A DNA stretch of 64,000 bases from Winogradskyella psychrotolerans (GTDB lineage: Bacteria > Bacteroidota > Bacteroidia > Flavobacteriales > Flavobacteriaceae), in assembly GCF_018860565.1 (NCBI RefSeq), contig NZ_JAHKPS010000004.1, positions 24,348-88,347 of the forward strand. Direction: 5' to 3'. This document shows positions 9,529 through 18,328 of the stretch, piece by piece; the first letter of the stretch is position 1, and each line of letters opens with the position of its first letter. Under the pieces are notes generated by a model, which worked only from the letters and a program-made list of their open reading frames with translations, was not told where the DNA came from and ran no database searches. Both the position numbers and the translations under genes were made by a program.

Positions 9529-9972
9529 TTATTTTACAGGTTTTATTTCACTGTATTTTATAACATGAGACAGCACAATTTGAGTCTTTGTTTCTCCGTA
9601 TGTTATAAGCTGATCTATAAAAGCTTCTAAGTGTTTTTGATTTTTTAGAACAACTTCCATTACAATGTTTTCATTTCCTGTAATTCGGTAGCAATTCACA
9701 ACCTCATCATAAGTTTTAACCTTAACCAAAAACGGTTTTAGCATTCCCATAAATGCACGTAATGTAATTAAAGCTTTGAGTTGATAACCCGCTTCAAAAG
9801 GAGACACAAAAGTGGTATAACCTTGAATAATTTCGGCATCCTCCATTTTTTTTATACGCTCAGAAACCGCAGGCGAACTAATACCTACACGTCTTCCTAT
9901 TTCGGCATTAGACATACGTGCATTTTCTTGCAGGCACTTTAAAATCTTCCAATTTAAATTATCTATATTCAT
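9529..9972 (-). CDS. Lrp/AsnC family transcriptional regulator
   Basis: The N-terminal winged HTH (about 1-60, with LNWKILKCLQENARMSNAEIGRRVG and SPAVSERIKKMEDAEII) is followed by a C-terminal RAM/ACT-like ligand domain (about 65-140), giving the classical Lrp length of ~147 residues. The ligand is likely an amino acid but is not deducible. The intergenic region upstream contains repeated AATATTAAAGT motifs at 10000-10010 and 10031-10041, which suggests autoregulation, a usual feature of the family. Confidence 0.93.
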   Translation of the reverse strand: MNIDNLNWKILKCLQENARMSNAEIGRRVGISSPAVSERIKKMEDAEIIQGYTTFVSPFEAGYQLKALITLRAFMGMLKPFLVKVKTYDEVVNCYRITGNENIVMEVVLKNQKHLEAFIDQLITYGETKTQIVLSHVIKYSEIKPVK

Positions 9973-9999
9973 TTAAAGAAACTAAGGTAAAATAACATC

Positions 10000-10041
10000 A
10001 ATATTAAAGTAAATATACAAAACGACTTTAAATATTAAAGT
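10000..10041. promoter_or_regulatory. Repeated operator-like motif upstream of the Lrp-type gene
   Basis: AATATTAAAGT occurs exactly at 10000-10010 and 10031-10041, 31 nt apart (three helical turns). The second copy forms part of an imperfect 17-nt palindrome ACTTTAAATATTAAAGT at 10025-10041. Lrp proteins bind such phased AT-rich dyads. Confidence 0.4.
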
Positions 10042-10089
10042 TCAATTTCATTTTTAGTGCTTAAATTCGTGTGTATTGCTATTAAAATT

Positions 10090-10485
10090 ATGAGTTACCA
10101 CCTACCATCGCATTTTTCCGAATTGCCTGTTTACCAAAAGGCTATGGACATTATTGTACTTTCACGAAGTATTTCAACCTACCTCAATCAAGATTTATCA
10201 TATTTGAATGCTGATGGTTCAGAGGATGAACATATTTATTTTACAGGAGATATTATACAGCAATCTACTAATCTGGCCCCTCAAATTATTAATGCAGAAC
10301 AAGAACGTTGTTCTCATAAAAAAAGTAAACATTTAGAAAGTTTAGATCGCCTAACCACTCGGTTATATAGTAATTGTAGGCGGTTAGAAAAATCAAATAG
10401 TAATGGAAGGGATTATTTACCTATTCTTAGAGGTGAATTAAAAAAGTTTAGAAAACTAAAGCGTCATTGGATGATGACCTTGTAA
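10090..10485 (+). CDS. Hypothetical protein, possible four-helix-bundle (S23-like)
   Basis: The frame is open from a TTG at 10057, but the ATG at 10090 is preferred because a promoter-like TAAATTCG lies at 10062-10069. It gives 131 residues beginning MSYHLPSHFSELPVYQKAM. The opening FSELPVYQKAMDIIVLSRSI recalls the start of the 23S-rRNA-intervening-sequence four-helix-bundle family (F-x-L-x-V-x-x-x-A), and the rest is helical and basic. The usual proline/asparagine motif of that family is not seen, so the link is weak. It faces the Lrp gene across the putative operators. Confidence 0.55.
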   Translation: MSYHLPSHFSELPVYQKAMDIIVLSRSISTYLNQDLSYLNADGSEDEHIYFTGDIIQQSTNLAPQIINAEQERCSHKKSKHLESLDRLTTRLYSNCRRLEKSNSNGRDYLPILRGELKKFRKLKRHWMMTL

Positions 10486-10539
10486 TGCGCCATAACGCAG
10501 CTCTGTTCATGTCCTCTCGGAATTAATTCATCGTTTATA

Positions 10540-11154
10540 TTATTTGCTTTTTATTAGGTGCGCATTACTCATAAAAGCATTTTGGTAGTTCTTTATTCTA
10601 GAATTCATATCATCTGCAATAATTACAAACTGACATTTATTAAGACTCTCTGATAATCGTAAAATATGATTATAAGCATTATTTCGACCTAAATAATCGG
10701 CATCTTCAATAGCAAATAGCTGAACTTCTCCTAAATGAATTCCATTTAAAAAATAAAGTTTACTCAGACGAGACGGAGTTGCGATTACAATATCTTGCCC
10801 ATAATACACTTCTGTTTTCTGCTTTTCAATATCGTATTCATCATAAAGTGCATAAATTCTTAAATCTGTGTTTTTGGTAAATCTTTCATACTCCTCCATT
10901 AATTTTAGAACATCAGCTTTGTCTTTTGCAACAATAATTGCACGCGGAGAATCCTCAAAAGCAGCTGCTTTTAATTTATGAATAGCAGTAATTATGAGTG
11001 CCGTACTTTTACCACTTCCTTTGGGTGCAATGACATAAGCATCTGATCCCCCTTTTAAAATGGGTAATACTTTTTTCTGAAGCGGATTTGAAGTTTCATA
11101 ACCAGCGTTTTCTAAAGACGCTTTTAATAAAGGATGTAATTTTTTGAAAGACAT
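10540..11154 (-). CDS. Single-domain DEAD-box-like ATPase with degenerate motifs
   Basis: The 204 residues correspond only to RecA domain 1 of a DEAD-box RNA helicase: a Q-motif region (NPLQKKVLP, ~22-30), Walker A APKGSGKST (~43-51), motif Ia region PRAIIVAKDK and motif Ib TPSRL. Motif II reads IEDAD instead of DEAD, and motif III (SAT) is replaced by IADD. There is no second RecA domain and the next gene ends 55 nt upstream, so this is not an obvious frameshift. It cannot be a normal helicase; an RNA- or ribosome-associated accessory role is a guess. It has its own -7 element (plus-strand CAAAGATA, 11198-11205). Confidence 0.75.
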   Translation of the reverse strand: MSFKKLHPLLKASLENAGYETSNPLQKKVLPILKGGSDAYVIAPKGSGKSTALIITAIHKLKAAAFEDSPRAIIVAKDKADVLKLMEEYERFTKNTDLRIYALYDEYDIEKQKTEVYYGQDIVIATPSRLSKLYFLNGIHLGEVQLFAIEDADYLGRNNAYNHILRLSESLNKCQFVIIADDMNSRIKNYQNAFMSNAHLIKSK

Positions 11155-11208
11155 GTATGCAATTTTTAATAGTAAATTAAAGATTTACTAATGGCTGCAA
11201 AGATACCA

Positions 11209-11748
11209 CTAATGACAGACTTTACAGTCGGCTTTGTCTTGTATTTCTCCAACTAAATGGCCGTCTTCGTTCATTTTAAAACCACAGCAATCCATAAAAC
11301 CTTGTGCAATCTGTTTTCTTGCACGTTGAATTTGAGATTTCACCGTAGGTAATGATAAGTGTAACTGATTGGCAATCTCTTGTTGTTTTAAACCTTTAAT
11401 ATCGGATAAAAACAAAGGATCTCTATATTTTTTAGGCAAGCTTTTTATAATACCTCTAAGGCAGTCTTGCTCTGAATGTTGATGAGTTTCTGGTTCTGAT
11501 GCTACTTCTAAATCATCTACAGCAAGTTCTTTTTTACGCGCTCTGAAATAATCTAAAATAGTATATCTAGCAATTGAAAACAACCATGGTTTTAGCTTGT
11601 CTTCATCTTTTAAAGTATGCAATTTCGTATGAACTTTAATAAAGGTCTCCTGAAGAATATCTTCTGTAACCACAGGATTCTTAACCTTACTTAAAATAAA
11701 GTGTCTTATATCTTCTGCATAAATACCCCAAACAGCTTTCGTAGTCAT
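11209..11748 (-). CDS. sigZ: SigZ-type ECF RNA polymerase sigma factor
   Basis: The 179-residue protein contains ECF sigma region 2 (EDILQETFIKVHTKL, DKLKPWLFSIARYTILDYFR) and region 4 (LPKKYRDPLFLSDIKGLKQQEIANQLHLSLPTVKSQIQRARKQI). A C-terminal tail follows with cysteines CC and CKVC. This tail, FMDCCGF then CKVCH, is typical of the SigZ group and could sense metal or thiol status (inference). No anti-sigma gene is adjacent. A 33-residue Cys-rich ORF lies 59 nt upstream in the same direction, with an ECF-like promoter before it. Confidence 0.9.
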   Translation of the reverse strand: MTTKAVWGIYAEDIRHFILSKVKNPVVTEDILQETFIKVHTKLHTLKDEDKLKPWLFSIARYTILDYFRARKKELAVDDLEVASEPETHQHSEQDCLRGIIKSLPKKYRDPLFLSDIKGLKQQEIANQLHLSLPTVKSQIQRARKQIAQGFMDCCGFKMNEDGHLVGEIQDKADCKVCH

Positions 11749-11769
11749 ATTCTAAAGTAATTAAAATTA

Positions 11770-11797
11770 GTTCGGACACAAAACTTTGCATCCGAAC
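11770..11797 (-). terminator. Hairpin between the Cys-rich ORF and sigZ
   Basis: On the minus strand the 26-nt segment beginning TTCGGATGCAAAG folds into an 11-bp stem with two wobble pairs and a 4-nt loop. The following sequence is CTAATTTTAATT, a poor U-tract. It therefore looks like a partial terminator or RNA-processing stem, giving high expression of the first gene and low expression of sigZ. Confidence 0.5.
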
Positions 11798-11807
11798 TAA
11801 CACTAAT

Positions 11808-11909
11808 TTAACAATTGCAATTTGTACATGTACAATTATCGCATGTACAGTTTTGACAATTTCCTTTTGAGCAACCCTCACAGTTGCAAGTACAATCTTT
11901 ATTTTTCAT
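11808..11909 (-). CDS. Metallothionein-like Cys-rich small protein (33 aa)
   Basis: The ORF encodes 33 residues starting MKNKDCTCNCEGC and ending CTCTNCNC. It has 11 cysteines in Cys-x-Cys and Cys-x-x-Cys spacing and no hydrophobic core. This composition is what metallothioneins use to bind Zn, Cu or Cd thiolate clusters. I cannot place it in a named metallothionein family. It is the first gene of a probable operon with sigZ, with a stem-loop between them and an ECF-like promoter 27-54 nt before its start. The ORF is too short for a normal gene-calling cutoff. Confidence 0.65.
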   Translation of the reverse strand: MKNKDCTCNCEGCSKGNCQNCTCDNCTCTNCNC

Positions 11910-11935
11910 GATATCTGTTTTTTATATTCATATAA

Positions 11936-11963
11936 TAGACGAGATAATCCCAAAAAAGATGCA
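11936..11963 (-). promoter_or_regulatory. ECF-like promoter of the Cys-rich ORF/sigZ operon
   Basis: On the minus strand TGCATC is separated by exactly 16 nt from CGTCTA. This is the spacing and -10 style (CGTC-T) used by ECF sigma factors, unlike the TAnnTTTG housekeeping element elsewhere in the window. The predicted start of transcription is about 20 nt before the 33-aa ORF. Autoregulation by SigZ is inferred. Confidence 0.5.
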
Positions 11964-11993
11964 AAAAAGATGATAATATTTATTGATATTAAA

Positions 11994-12467
11994 TCATTTC
12001 ACCAATACCAATGCATCATGAGTAATTGGAAAATTACAAGAATTGGCTATAAAGCATAAGCTGTTGGCTTCTTTATGTAAACTCAATGCCAATTCTTTTT
12101 GATTAACATCCTTTATCGTTACTACAGGTTTTAATCGTACGGTTTTAAAACTTCCGCTTCCCGAAGCATTCACTTCTAAATCACCTTCGGCATTATCTGT
12201 ATAACTTAAGACTTCTATATTATTTTGAGCACAAACGTATAAATAAGACATCATATGACACGATATTAAAGCAGACAATAATAAGTCTTCTGGATTATAT
12301 AATGTATCATCTCCTCTAAAGGGTTTCGCTGCGGATACGTGTAATGAGGTTGCCTTATTGTCTATTAACACCTCGTGATTTCGACTGAATGCTCTTGGGT
12401 TCTGTGTACTTTCGCCTTGGTTAACTGTCCAATTTACGTTTGCTTTAAAGGTGTGCTTAATAGACAT
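11994..12467 (-). CDS. OsmC family protein
   Basis: The 157-residue protein has the OsmC/Ohr fold with the two conserved cysteines: one in SALISCHMMSYLYVC (about residue 90) and one in CFIANSCNFPITHDA near the C-terminus. Family members reduce organic hydroperoxides. It is the YhfA/OsmC-like branch rather than Ohr (a true ohr lies at 35936). It lies after the icmF terminator and before the Cys-rich ORF/sigZ operon, in the same orientation as both. Confidence 0.88.
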   Translation of the reverse strand: MSIKHTFKANVNWTVNQGESTQNPRAFSRNHEVLIDNKATSLHVSAAKPFRGDDTLYNPEDLLLSALISCHMMSYLYVCAQNNIEVLSYTDNAEGDLEVNASGSGSFKTVRLKPVVTIKDVNQKELALSLHKEANSLCFIANSCNFPITHDALVLVK

Positions 12468-12484
12468 GGTTTTTCTATTTTATA

Positions 12485-12514
12485 AAAAAAGCGCTTCAAT
12501 TGAAACGCTTTTTT
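12485..12514 (-). terminator. Terminator of icmF
   Basis: AAAAAAGCG and CGCTTTTTT flank an inner palindrome TTCAATTGAA. The structure is symmetrical, with a T-run on either strand. On the minus strand it lies about 75 nt past the icmF stop and just before the OsmC gene start. Confidence 0.75.
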
Positions 12515-12589
12515 AAATTTATTTGTTGAGATTCCAAATCAAGTTTCGGGTAAACGATTCACACACTTTTCTAAAAAAAAGAAAAGTAG

Positions 12590-15500
12590 TTACATATTTC
12601 TACGATACTGACCACCAACCTCAAATAATGCTGACGTAATTTCACCTAAACTACACACTTTACAAACTTCCATTAAAGCTTCAAATATATTTTCGTTGTT
12701 TATGGCACGTTGTTGTAAGTCTTTCAGCAATGCTTTTGTATCGTTTGCTGCATGAAGATTTGCTAAGGTTTTAATCTGAAACTGCTTTTCTTCTTCCGTT
12801 GCTCTAATGACTTCCGCAGGCACAACTGTTGGAGACCCCTTACTACTTAAGAACGTATTTACTCCAATAATTGGGAATTTCCCGTTGTGTTTTAAGGTTT
12901 CGTAATACAAGCTTTCTTCTTGTATTTTGCTACGTTGGTACATCGTTTCCATGGCACCAAGAACACCTCCTCTTTCTGTAATTCTATCAAATTCTAAAAG
13001 CACAGCTTCTTCTACTAAATCCGTTAATTCTTCAATTATGAAAGAGCCTTGGATTGGATTTTCGTTTTTATTTAATCCTAATTCTTTATTGATAATTAAT
13101 TGAATTGCCATCGCACGTCTAACCGATTCTTCAGTTGGTGTTGTAATAGCCTCATCATACGCGTTAGTGTGTAATGAGTTACAGTTATCATAAATAGCGT
13201 ATAATGCTTGAAGCGTTGTACGAATATCATTAAAGTCAATTTCTTGTGCATGTAAACTACGCCCAGAGGTTTGAATATGATACTTTAACATTTGTGCTCT
13301 TGCATTGGCGCCGTATTTGTGCTTCATGGCTTTTGCCCATATTTTTCTGGCAACACGACCAATTACAGCATATTCTGGATCTATTCCGTTTGAGAAAAAG
13401 AATGATAGGTTTGGACCAAACTTATTAATGTCCATACCACGACTTAAATAATATTCCACGTAAGTGAAACCATTAGATAAAGTCAACGCTAATTGCGTAA
13501 TTGGGTTGGCTCCTGCTTCTGCAATATGATATCCAGAAATTGATACCGAATAGAAGTTACGAACGTTATTCTCTATAAAATACTCTTGAACATCTCCCAT
13601 TAAACGCAGTGCAAATTCTGTAGAGAAAATACACGTATTTTGTGCTTGATCTTCTTTTAAAATATCTGCCTGAACCGTTCCTCTAACCTGAGCAATGGTA
13701 TTCTTTTTAATTTCTGCATATACGTCTGCTGGCAATACTTGATCACCAGTGACACCTAATAACATTAAGCCTAAACCATTATTCCCTTCTGGTAACTCTC
13801 CATTATAAGATGGACGTTCTTTACCTTTATAAAGCTTCGCTATTTTAGTCTCTACTTCTTTTTCCAGTCCATTTTCTTTAATATACAATTCACATTGTTG
13901 GTCAATGGCAGCATTCATAAAGAAACCTAATAACATTGGCGCAGGACCATTTATCGTCATACTTACCGATGTCATAACATTTGCCAAATCAAAACCAGAA
14001 TACAGTTTTTTAGCATCATCTAAACAACAAATACTAACTCCTGCATTACCAATTTTTCCGTAAATATCCGGTCTTAAATCGGGATCGTTTCCGTAAAGCG
14101 TTACACTATCAAAAGCAGTAGATAAACGTTTGGCTGGTAAGCCTGCACTTACATAGTGAAAACGTCTGTTAGTACGTTCTGGCCCTCCTTCTCCTGCAAA
14201 CATACGCGCTGGATCTTCGCCTGTACGTTTAAAAGGATATAATCCTGAAGTATATGGAAATTCACCTGGTACGTTTTCTTGCAATGTCCAACGTAATAAA
14301 TCTCCCCAAGCTTGATACTTTGGTAAAGCAACTCGTGGAATTTGTAAGTGCGATAACGACTCAGAATGTGTTTCTATTTTTATTTCTTTATCTCTTACCT
14401 TAAAGCTATAAATTGGATTTTTGTATTTGTTTACTTTCTCATCCCAACCTGTAATGACTTCCCAATTGTAAGGATCTAAGTTTAATTTTACACGGTCGAA
14501 TTCGCTAACTAAAAGTTTTACAAAATCTTCATTACCAGCATTCTCCGAGATAGATTCTGAAGCAATTCCTGCTTTGTCTAATTTTGGTGTTACTTCTAAA
14601 ACAGATTCTAATGTTTTATAAATACCGTATAAACGTTGTGCGACTTCAACTTGCGTATCTGCTGTTTTATCGTACGCGCGATTATTCTCAGCAATTTCAG
14701 ATAAATAGCGTGTTCTTGATGGTGGAATCACAAAAATTTTCTCACTCATTTCCTTAGAAATTTTGAAAGTCGATTTTAATTCTGAGTCTGCCCTTTCAAC
14801 CAATTTATCCATAATGGCTTTATAAAGCGTATTCATTCCTGGATCGTTGAATTGTGAAGCTATAGTACCATAAACAGGCAAATCGTCTTGATGCACATCC
14901 CAAAGATTATTGTTACGCATGTATTGCTTTTTCACGTCACGCAACGCATCTAAAGAACCACGTTTATCAAACTTATTAATAGCTACCAAATCTGCAAAAT
15001 CTAACATATCGATTTTTTCAAGTTGTGTCGCTGCACCAAATTCTGGTGTCATAACGTATAATGCCACGTCTGAATGTTCCATAATCTCAGTATCAGACTG
15101 ACCAATACCAGACGTTTCTAATATGATTAAATCGTATTCTGCAGCTTTTAAAACTTCAATAGCTTCGTTTACGTATTTTGATAAGGCTAGGTTAGACTGA
15201 CGTGTTGCTAAACTACGCATATACACTCTTGAGTTGTTAATCGCATTCATACGAATACGATCCCCTAAAAGTGCTCCTCCTGTTTTACGCTTAGAAGGAT
15301 CCACTGAGACTAAACCAATGGTTTTTTCTGGAAAATCGATTAAAAAACGACGCACTAGCTCATCGACTAAACTGGATTTACCAGCTCCACCTGTTCCTGT
15401 GATACCTAAAACTGGTGTTTTAGACGTTTTATTTTTAATATGAATTTTGTCTAATGTCGCTTTTGCAACTTCAGGGAAATTTTCTGCTGAAGAAATAACT

Positions 15501-16003
15501 CTAGCAATTGCTTTTGGGTTTTTAGTAGGAAGAATATCTACCTCGTTACTTAGTGTATCTCCAATAGCAAAATCGGATTGTTGTACCAAATCATTAATCA
15601 TGCCTTGTAAACCAAGTGCTCTTCCATCATCTGGAGAATAGATTCTGGTAATTCCATAATCCATTAATTCTTTAATTTCTTCAGGGAGAATAACTCCACC
15701 TCCACCTCCAAAGATTTTGATATGACCAGCTCCTTTTTCATTGAGCAAATCATACATATATTTAAAATACTCGTTATGACCACCTTGGTAAGAGGTCAAT
15801 GCAATCGCATTTGCATCTTCTTGAATCGCCGTATTCACAACTTCCTCTACACTTCTATCGTGACCAAGGTGAATGACTTCCACTCCTGTAGATTGAATAA
15901 TACGACGCATTATATTTATAGCAGCATCGTGTCCATCAAAAAGAGATGCGGCTGTTACTATACGTACTTTATATTTTGGTTTATAAGGTGCAACTTGTTC
16001 CAT
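12590..16003 (-). CDS. icmF: Fused isobutyryl-CoA mutase (IcmF)
   Basis: The 1137 residues hold three fused parts in the IcmF order. First is an N-terminal B12-binding domain with DGHDAAI (23-29). Second is a MeaB-like chaperone GTPase with P-loop GTGGAGKSS near residue 205 and NKFDK. Third is the acyl-CoA mutase barrel (~560-1130). Where methylmalonyl-CoA mutase has Arg in RNTYIFP, this protein reads AQNTCIFS. That Gln marks a non-carboxylated acyl-CoA such as isobutyryl-CoA (family knowledge); the SGLYPFKR segment has Tyr where many IcmFs have Phe, so exact specificity is open. A -7 element lies at 16031-16038 (minus). Confidence 0.93.
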   Translation of the reverse strand: MEQVAPYKPKYKVRIVTAASLFDGHDAAINIMRRIIQSTGVEVIHLGHDRSVEEVVNTAIQEDANAIALTSYQGGHNEYFKYMYDLLNEKGAGHIKIFGGGGGVILPEEIKELMDYGITRIYSPDDGRALGLQGMINDLVQQSDFAIGDTLSNEVDILPTKNPKAIARVISSAENFPEVAKATLDKIHIKNKTSKTPVLGITGTGGAGKSSLVDELVRRFLIDFPEKTIGLVSVDPSKRKTGGALLGDRIRMNAINNSRVYMRSLATRQSNLALSKYVNEAIEVLKAAEYDLIILETSGIGQSDTEIMEHSDVALYVMTPEFGAATQLEKIDMLDFADLVAINKFDKRGSLDALRDVKKQYMRNNNLWDVHQDDLPVYGTIASQFNDPGMNTLYKAIMDKLVERADSELKSTFKISKEMSEKIFVIPPSRTRYLSEIAENNRAYDKTADTQVEVAQRLYGIYKTLESVLEVTPKLDKAGIASESISENAGNEDFVKLLVSEFDRVKLNLDPYNWEVITGWDEKVNKYKNPIYSFKVRDKEIKIETHSESLSHLQIPRVALPKYQAWGDLLRWTLQENVPGEFPYTSGLYPFKRTGEDPARMFAGEGGPERTNRRFHYVSAGLPAKRLSTAFDSVTLYGNDPDLRPDIYGKIGNAGVSICCLDDAKKLYSGFDLANVMTSVSMTINGPAPMLLGFFMNAAIDQQCELYIKENGLEKEVETKIAKLYKGKERPSYNGELPEGNNGLGLMLLGVTGDQVLPADVYAEIKKNTIAQVRGTVQADILKEDQAQNTCIFSTEFALRLMGDVQEYFIENNVRNFYSVSISGYHIAEAGANPITQLALTLSNGFTYVEYYLSRGMDINKFGPNLSFFFSNGIDPEYAVIGRVARKIWAKAMKHKYGANARAQMLKYHIQTSGRSLHAQEIDFNDIRTTLQALYAIYDNCNSLHTNAYDEAITTPTEESVRRAMAIQLIINKELGLNKNENPIQGSFIIEELTDLVEEAVLLEFDRITERGGVLGAMETMYQRSKIQEESLYYETLKHNGKFPIIGVNTFLSSKGSPTVVPAEVIRATEEEKQFQIKTLANLHAANDTKALLKDLQQRAINNENIFEALMEVCKVCSLGEITSALFEVGGQYRRNM

Positions 16004-16030
16004 TCTTAAAAATCTTGCTTATTTGAGTGG

Positions 16031-16038
16031 CAAATTTA
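16031..16038 (-). promoter_or_regulatory. -7 promoter element of icmF
   Basis: TAAATTTG on the minus strand, 28 nt upstream of the icmF start codon, matches the TAnnTTTG consensus exactly. Confidence 0.6.
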
Positions 16039-16148
16039 AGGAATATTCAAAAATCTAAAGCAATAATCATCAATTATCTAAAACTTAAAGAAAGTCAGGT
16101 TCACGCGGAATTTTAATTAATTTTAACAATTCATTAAAGATCAATTTT

Positions 16149-17003
16149 ATGCAAAAAATCACATTACTTATTCATTGTGAAGACCAACCCAACATTATTG
16201 CATCTGTAACTAATTTTATAGCTACCAATGATGGAAACATCGTTTATATAGATCAACATGTTGATAGAGAACAAAATATCTTCTTTATGCGTTTGGAATG
16301 TGAATTTGCATCTAACACATTTGCTCTAGAAAACTTCAAACAACTTTTTAGTACAACCTTAGCTCAGAAATTTCAACTGGAATGGAAAATTTTTGCTGCT
16401 GAAAGAAAACCTAAAATGGCCTTGTTTGTTTCTAAGTACGATCATTGTTTATACGATATTTTAGGACGTTATAATTCTGGAGAATTGTTTCTTGAAATTC
16501 CATTTATCCTAAGTAATCATCTCGATTTAAAACCTATAGCAGACAGTTTTAATATTCCGTTTTATCATGTTCCGATAACTGCATCTACAAAAGATGAAGC
16601 CGAACAAAAACAATTAGAGCTATTGAAATCGCACGCTATTGATTTTATTGTTTTAGCGCGTTATATGCAAATTGTATCTAAAACTTTAATTGATAATTAT
16701 CCTAATAAAATAATTAATATTCATCATTCCTTTTTACCTGCATTTGTTGGTGCCAAACCTTATCATTCAGCTTATAAACGCGGAGTAAAAATTATAGGCG
16801 CAACCAGTCACTATATTACAGAAGAACTCGATGCAGGACCTATTATAGAGCAAGATGTGGCGCATGTGTCCCACACGCATTCTATAAAAGATTTAATTGC
16901 CAAAGGTAGAGATTTAGAAAAAATCGTTTTATCTAATGCTATTAAGCTTCACACAAAAAGAAAGGTTATGGTATATAACAATAAGACAATTATATTCTCT
17001 TAA
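16149..17003 (+). CDS. purU: Formyltetrahydrofolate deformylase (PurU)
   Basis: The enzyme hydrolyses 10-formyl-THF to formate and THF, balancing one-carbon pools and feeding formate to purine synthesis. An N-terminal ACT domain (about 1-80, ITLLIHCEDQPNIIASVTNF) precedes the formyltransferase domain. That domain has the catalytic Asn-His-Asp set in NIHHSFLPAF, GATSHYI and ELDAGPIIEQD. The length of 284 is normal. It is divergent from icmF and appears monocistronic. Confidence 0.96.
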   Translation: MQKITLLIHCEDQPNIIASVTNFIATNDGNIVYIDQHVDREQNIFFMRLECEFASNTFALENFKQLFSTTLAQKFQLEWKIFAAERKPKMALFVSKYDHCLYDILGRYNSGELFLEIPFILSNHLDLKPIADSFNIPFYHVPITASTKDEAEQKQLELLKSHAIDFIVLARYMQIVSKTLIDNYPNKIINIHHSFLPAFVGAKPYHSAYKRGVKIIGATSHYITEELDAGPIIEQDVAHVSHTHSIKDLIAKGRDLEKIVLSNAIKLHTKRKVMVYNNKTIIFS

Positions 17004-17146
17004 ACATTAAAACACATACATTAAAACAAAAATTAAAGTGACTATTCATATTAACAAGTGTCTATAAATTAAGAACAATTTAGCTTTAAAATTTAAAGCA
17101 TTTTTACCTATAAGAATTATCTTTACCAACAATTAAAACTACAATC

Positions 17147-17857
17147 ATGATTAAAAGAATTTTTGCCCTACTAATTATTTTCAATTTAACAGCTTGCGCC
17201 GAGTTACAACAGGTTGTTGATTCTTTACCACAAGGTACAAGTGATGTTATAGGCAACGCTGATATCGCAGCAGGATTAAGAGAAGCGCTAGACGCAGGTA
17301 TTGAGAAACAAGTAAGCAAATTAACCGCTGAAGATGGATTCTTTAAAAATGAATTAGTAAAAATAGTTTTACCAGAAGAACTACAGAAAGTAGACAGTGC
17401 ACTTCGTAAAATAGGATTAAGCAGTTTAGCTGATGAAGGCTTAAAAGTTTTAAACAGAGCTGCTGAAGATGCTGTATCGGAAGCTACTCCAATTTTTGTA
17501 AATGCCGTAAAAGATATCACTTTTGATGATGCTAAAAATATTCTTTTAGGAGAAGATAATGCAGCAACATCATATTTAACATCAAAAACGCAGACCGAAC
17601 TTTATAGCAAATTTCAACCTGTAATTAATAATTCATTTAGTAAAGTTGGAGCAGATAAAATCTGGTCTAATCTAATTACTAAATACAATAGCCTTCCATT
17701 AACTAGTGATGTAAACCCGGATTTAACGGATTATGTTACTGGCGAAGCTCTAAAAGGTGTTTATACAATGATTGCTGTTGAAGAAAAAGAAATTAGAACT
17801 AAAGTCTCTTCTCGAGGAACGGATTTATTGAAAAAAGTATTTGCTTTACAAGACTAA
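17147..17857 (+). CDS. DUF4197 lipoprotein
   Basis: The signal sequence ends in the lipobox LTAC with Cys near residue 17, so the product is a periplasm-facing lipoprotein. The body matches DUF4197: AAGLREALDAGIEKQVSKL, DGFFKNELVKIVLPEEL, then FNRAAEDA-like and AKNILLGEDNAATSYL segments, ending in LKGVYTMIAVEEKEIR. The family is helical and of unknown function. A shadow frame on the opposite strand has no support. Confidence 0.92.
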   Translation: MIKRIFALLIIFNLTACAELQQVVDSLPQGTSDVIGNADIAAGLREALDAGIEKQVSKLTAEDGFFKNELVKIVLPEELQKVDSALRKIGLSSLADEGLKVLNRAAEDAVSEATPIFVNAVKDITFDDAKNILLGEDNAATSYLTSKTQTELYSKFQPVINNSFSKVGADKIWSNLITKYNSLPLTSDVNPDLTDYVTGEALKGVYTMIAVEEKEIRTKVSSRGTDLLKKVFALQD

Positions 17858-17949
17858 AACGTTAAAGTCATTATTTTTTGCTACAATTTTCTGTATTTTT
17901 AAAAGATAAATCACTAACTTTCAACGACTAACTAATATTTTTTTTCGTT

Positions 17950-18147
17950 GTGGCCCATATTGATAAACTTCTAAATAAAAGGAAAAGGCTAAATCATAAA
18001 TATAAGCAGCTTATTGAAGATGCTTATAATTTAAGACAAACAGACCACGCATTAAGTGACTTTTCAGAATACAAAGCCACAAAAGTTCTCAATAAACTTA
18101 ACAAGCTTAAATTTGTTGTTGGAGACGCGAAATTGCACGCTAATTAA
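17950..18147 (+). CDS. Small basic helical protein, Lacal_2735/DUF6435-like
   Basis: GTG-initiated 65-residue ORF. The sequence is one or two amphipathic helices rich in Lys (LLNKRKRLNHKYKQLIEDAYNL, then SDFSEYKATKVLNKLNKL). The pattern K-x-Y-x-x-L-x-x-E-A ... SD-x-x-x-A-x-x-x-x-x-K-x-x-x-L resembles the short flavobacterial Lacal_2735 family; the resemblance is from memory. It lies immediately before the tandem small-RNA loci. Function unknown. Confidence 0.55.
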   Translation: MAHIDKLLNKRKRLNHKYKQLIEDAYNLRQTDHALSDFSEYKATKVLNKLNKLKFVVGDAKLHAN

Positions 18148-18171
18148 TTAAAAACCTTAAGTAATTAAACT

Positions 18172-18315
18172 ACATTTAATTATATCCTAATATTAGCATA
18201 ACATTTAACTTATAATATATCAACATCTTTGTAATGCAAAAGATTGAGATAGTAATAATTTTAATTGAAATTATGAATTAAAAGTCGGTATTTAATTAAA
18301 TACCGACTTTTCTAT
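18172..18315 (+). ncRNA. Candidate small RNA, copy 1 of a tandem pair (with promoter)
   Basis: A 52-nt conserved upstream block beginning ACATTTAAT leads to the -7-like element CATCTTTG (18224-18231), a transcript of roughly 80 nt, and a terminator hairpin at 18280-18311. The hairpin has a 14-bp stem built on AAAAGTCGGTATTT. There is no credible ORF. The whole arrangement is repeated 157 nt downstream. The upstream block agrees in about 52 of 60 positions between copies, and the sequence after the -7 starts with a shared tGCAAAA..GATT segment. The terminator stem carries a compensatory G-C to A-T change relative to copy 2, which supports a selected RNA structure. Target unknown. Confidence 0.55.
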
Positions 18316-18328
18316 GTTATAGTATTTC

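Noticed and set aside
11687..11881. 64-residue minus-strand frame overlapping the Cys-rich ORF and sigZ
   Set aside because: The 33-codon frame with 11 regularly spaced Cys is much more convincing; this frame overlaps the start of sigZ.
14910..16009. Plus-strand open frames across icmF
   Set aside because: Antisense to an uninterrupted 1137-residue enzyme; low-complexity shadow translation.
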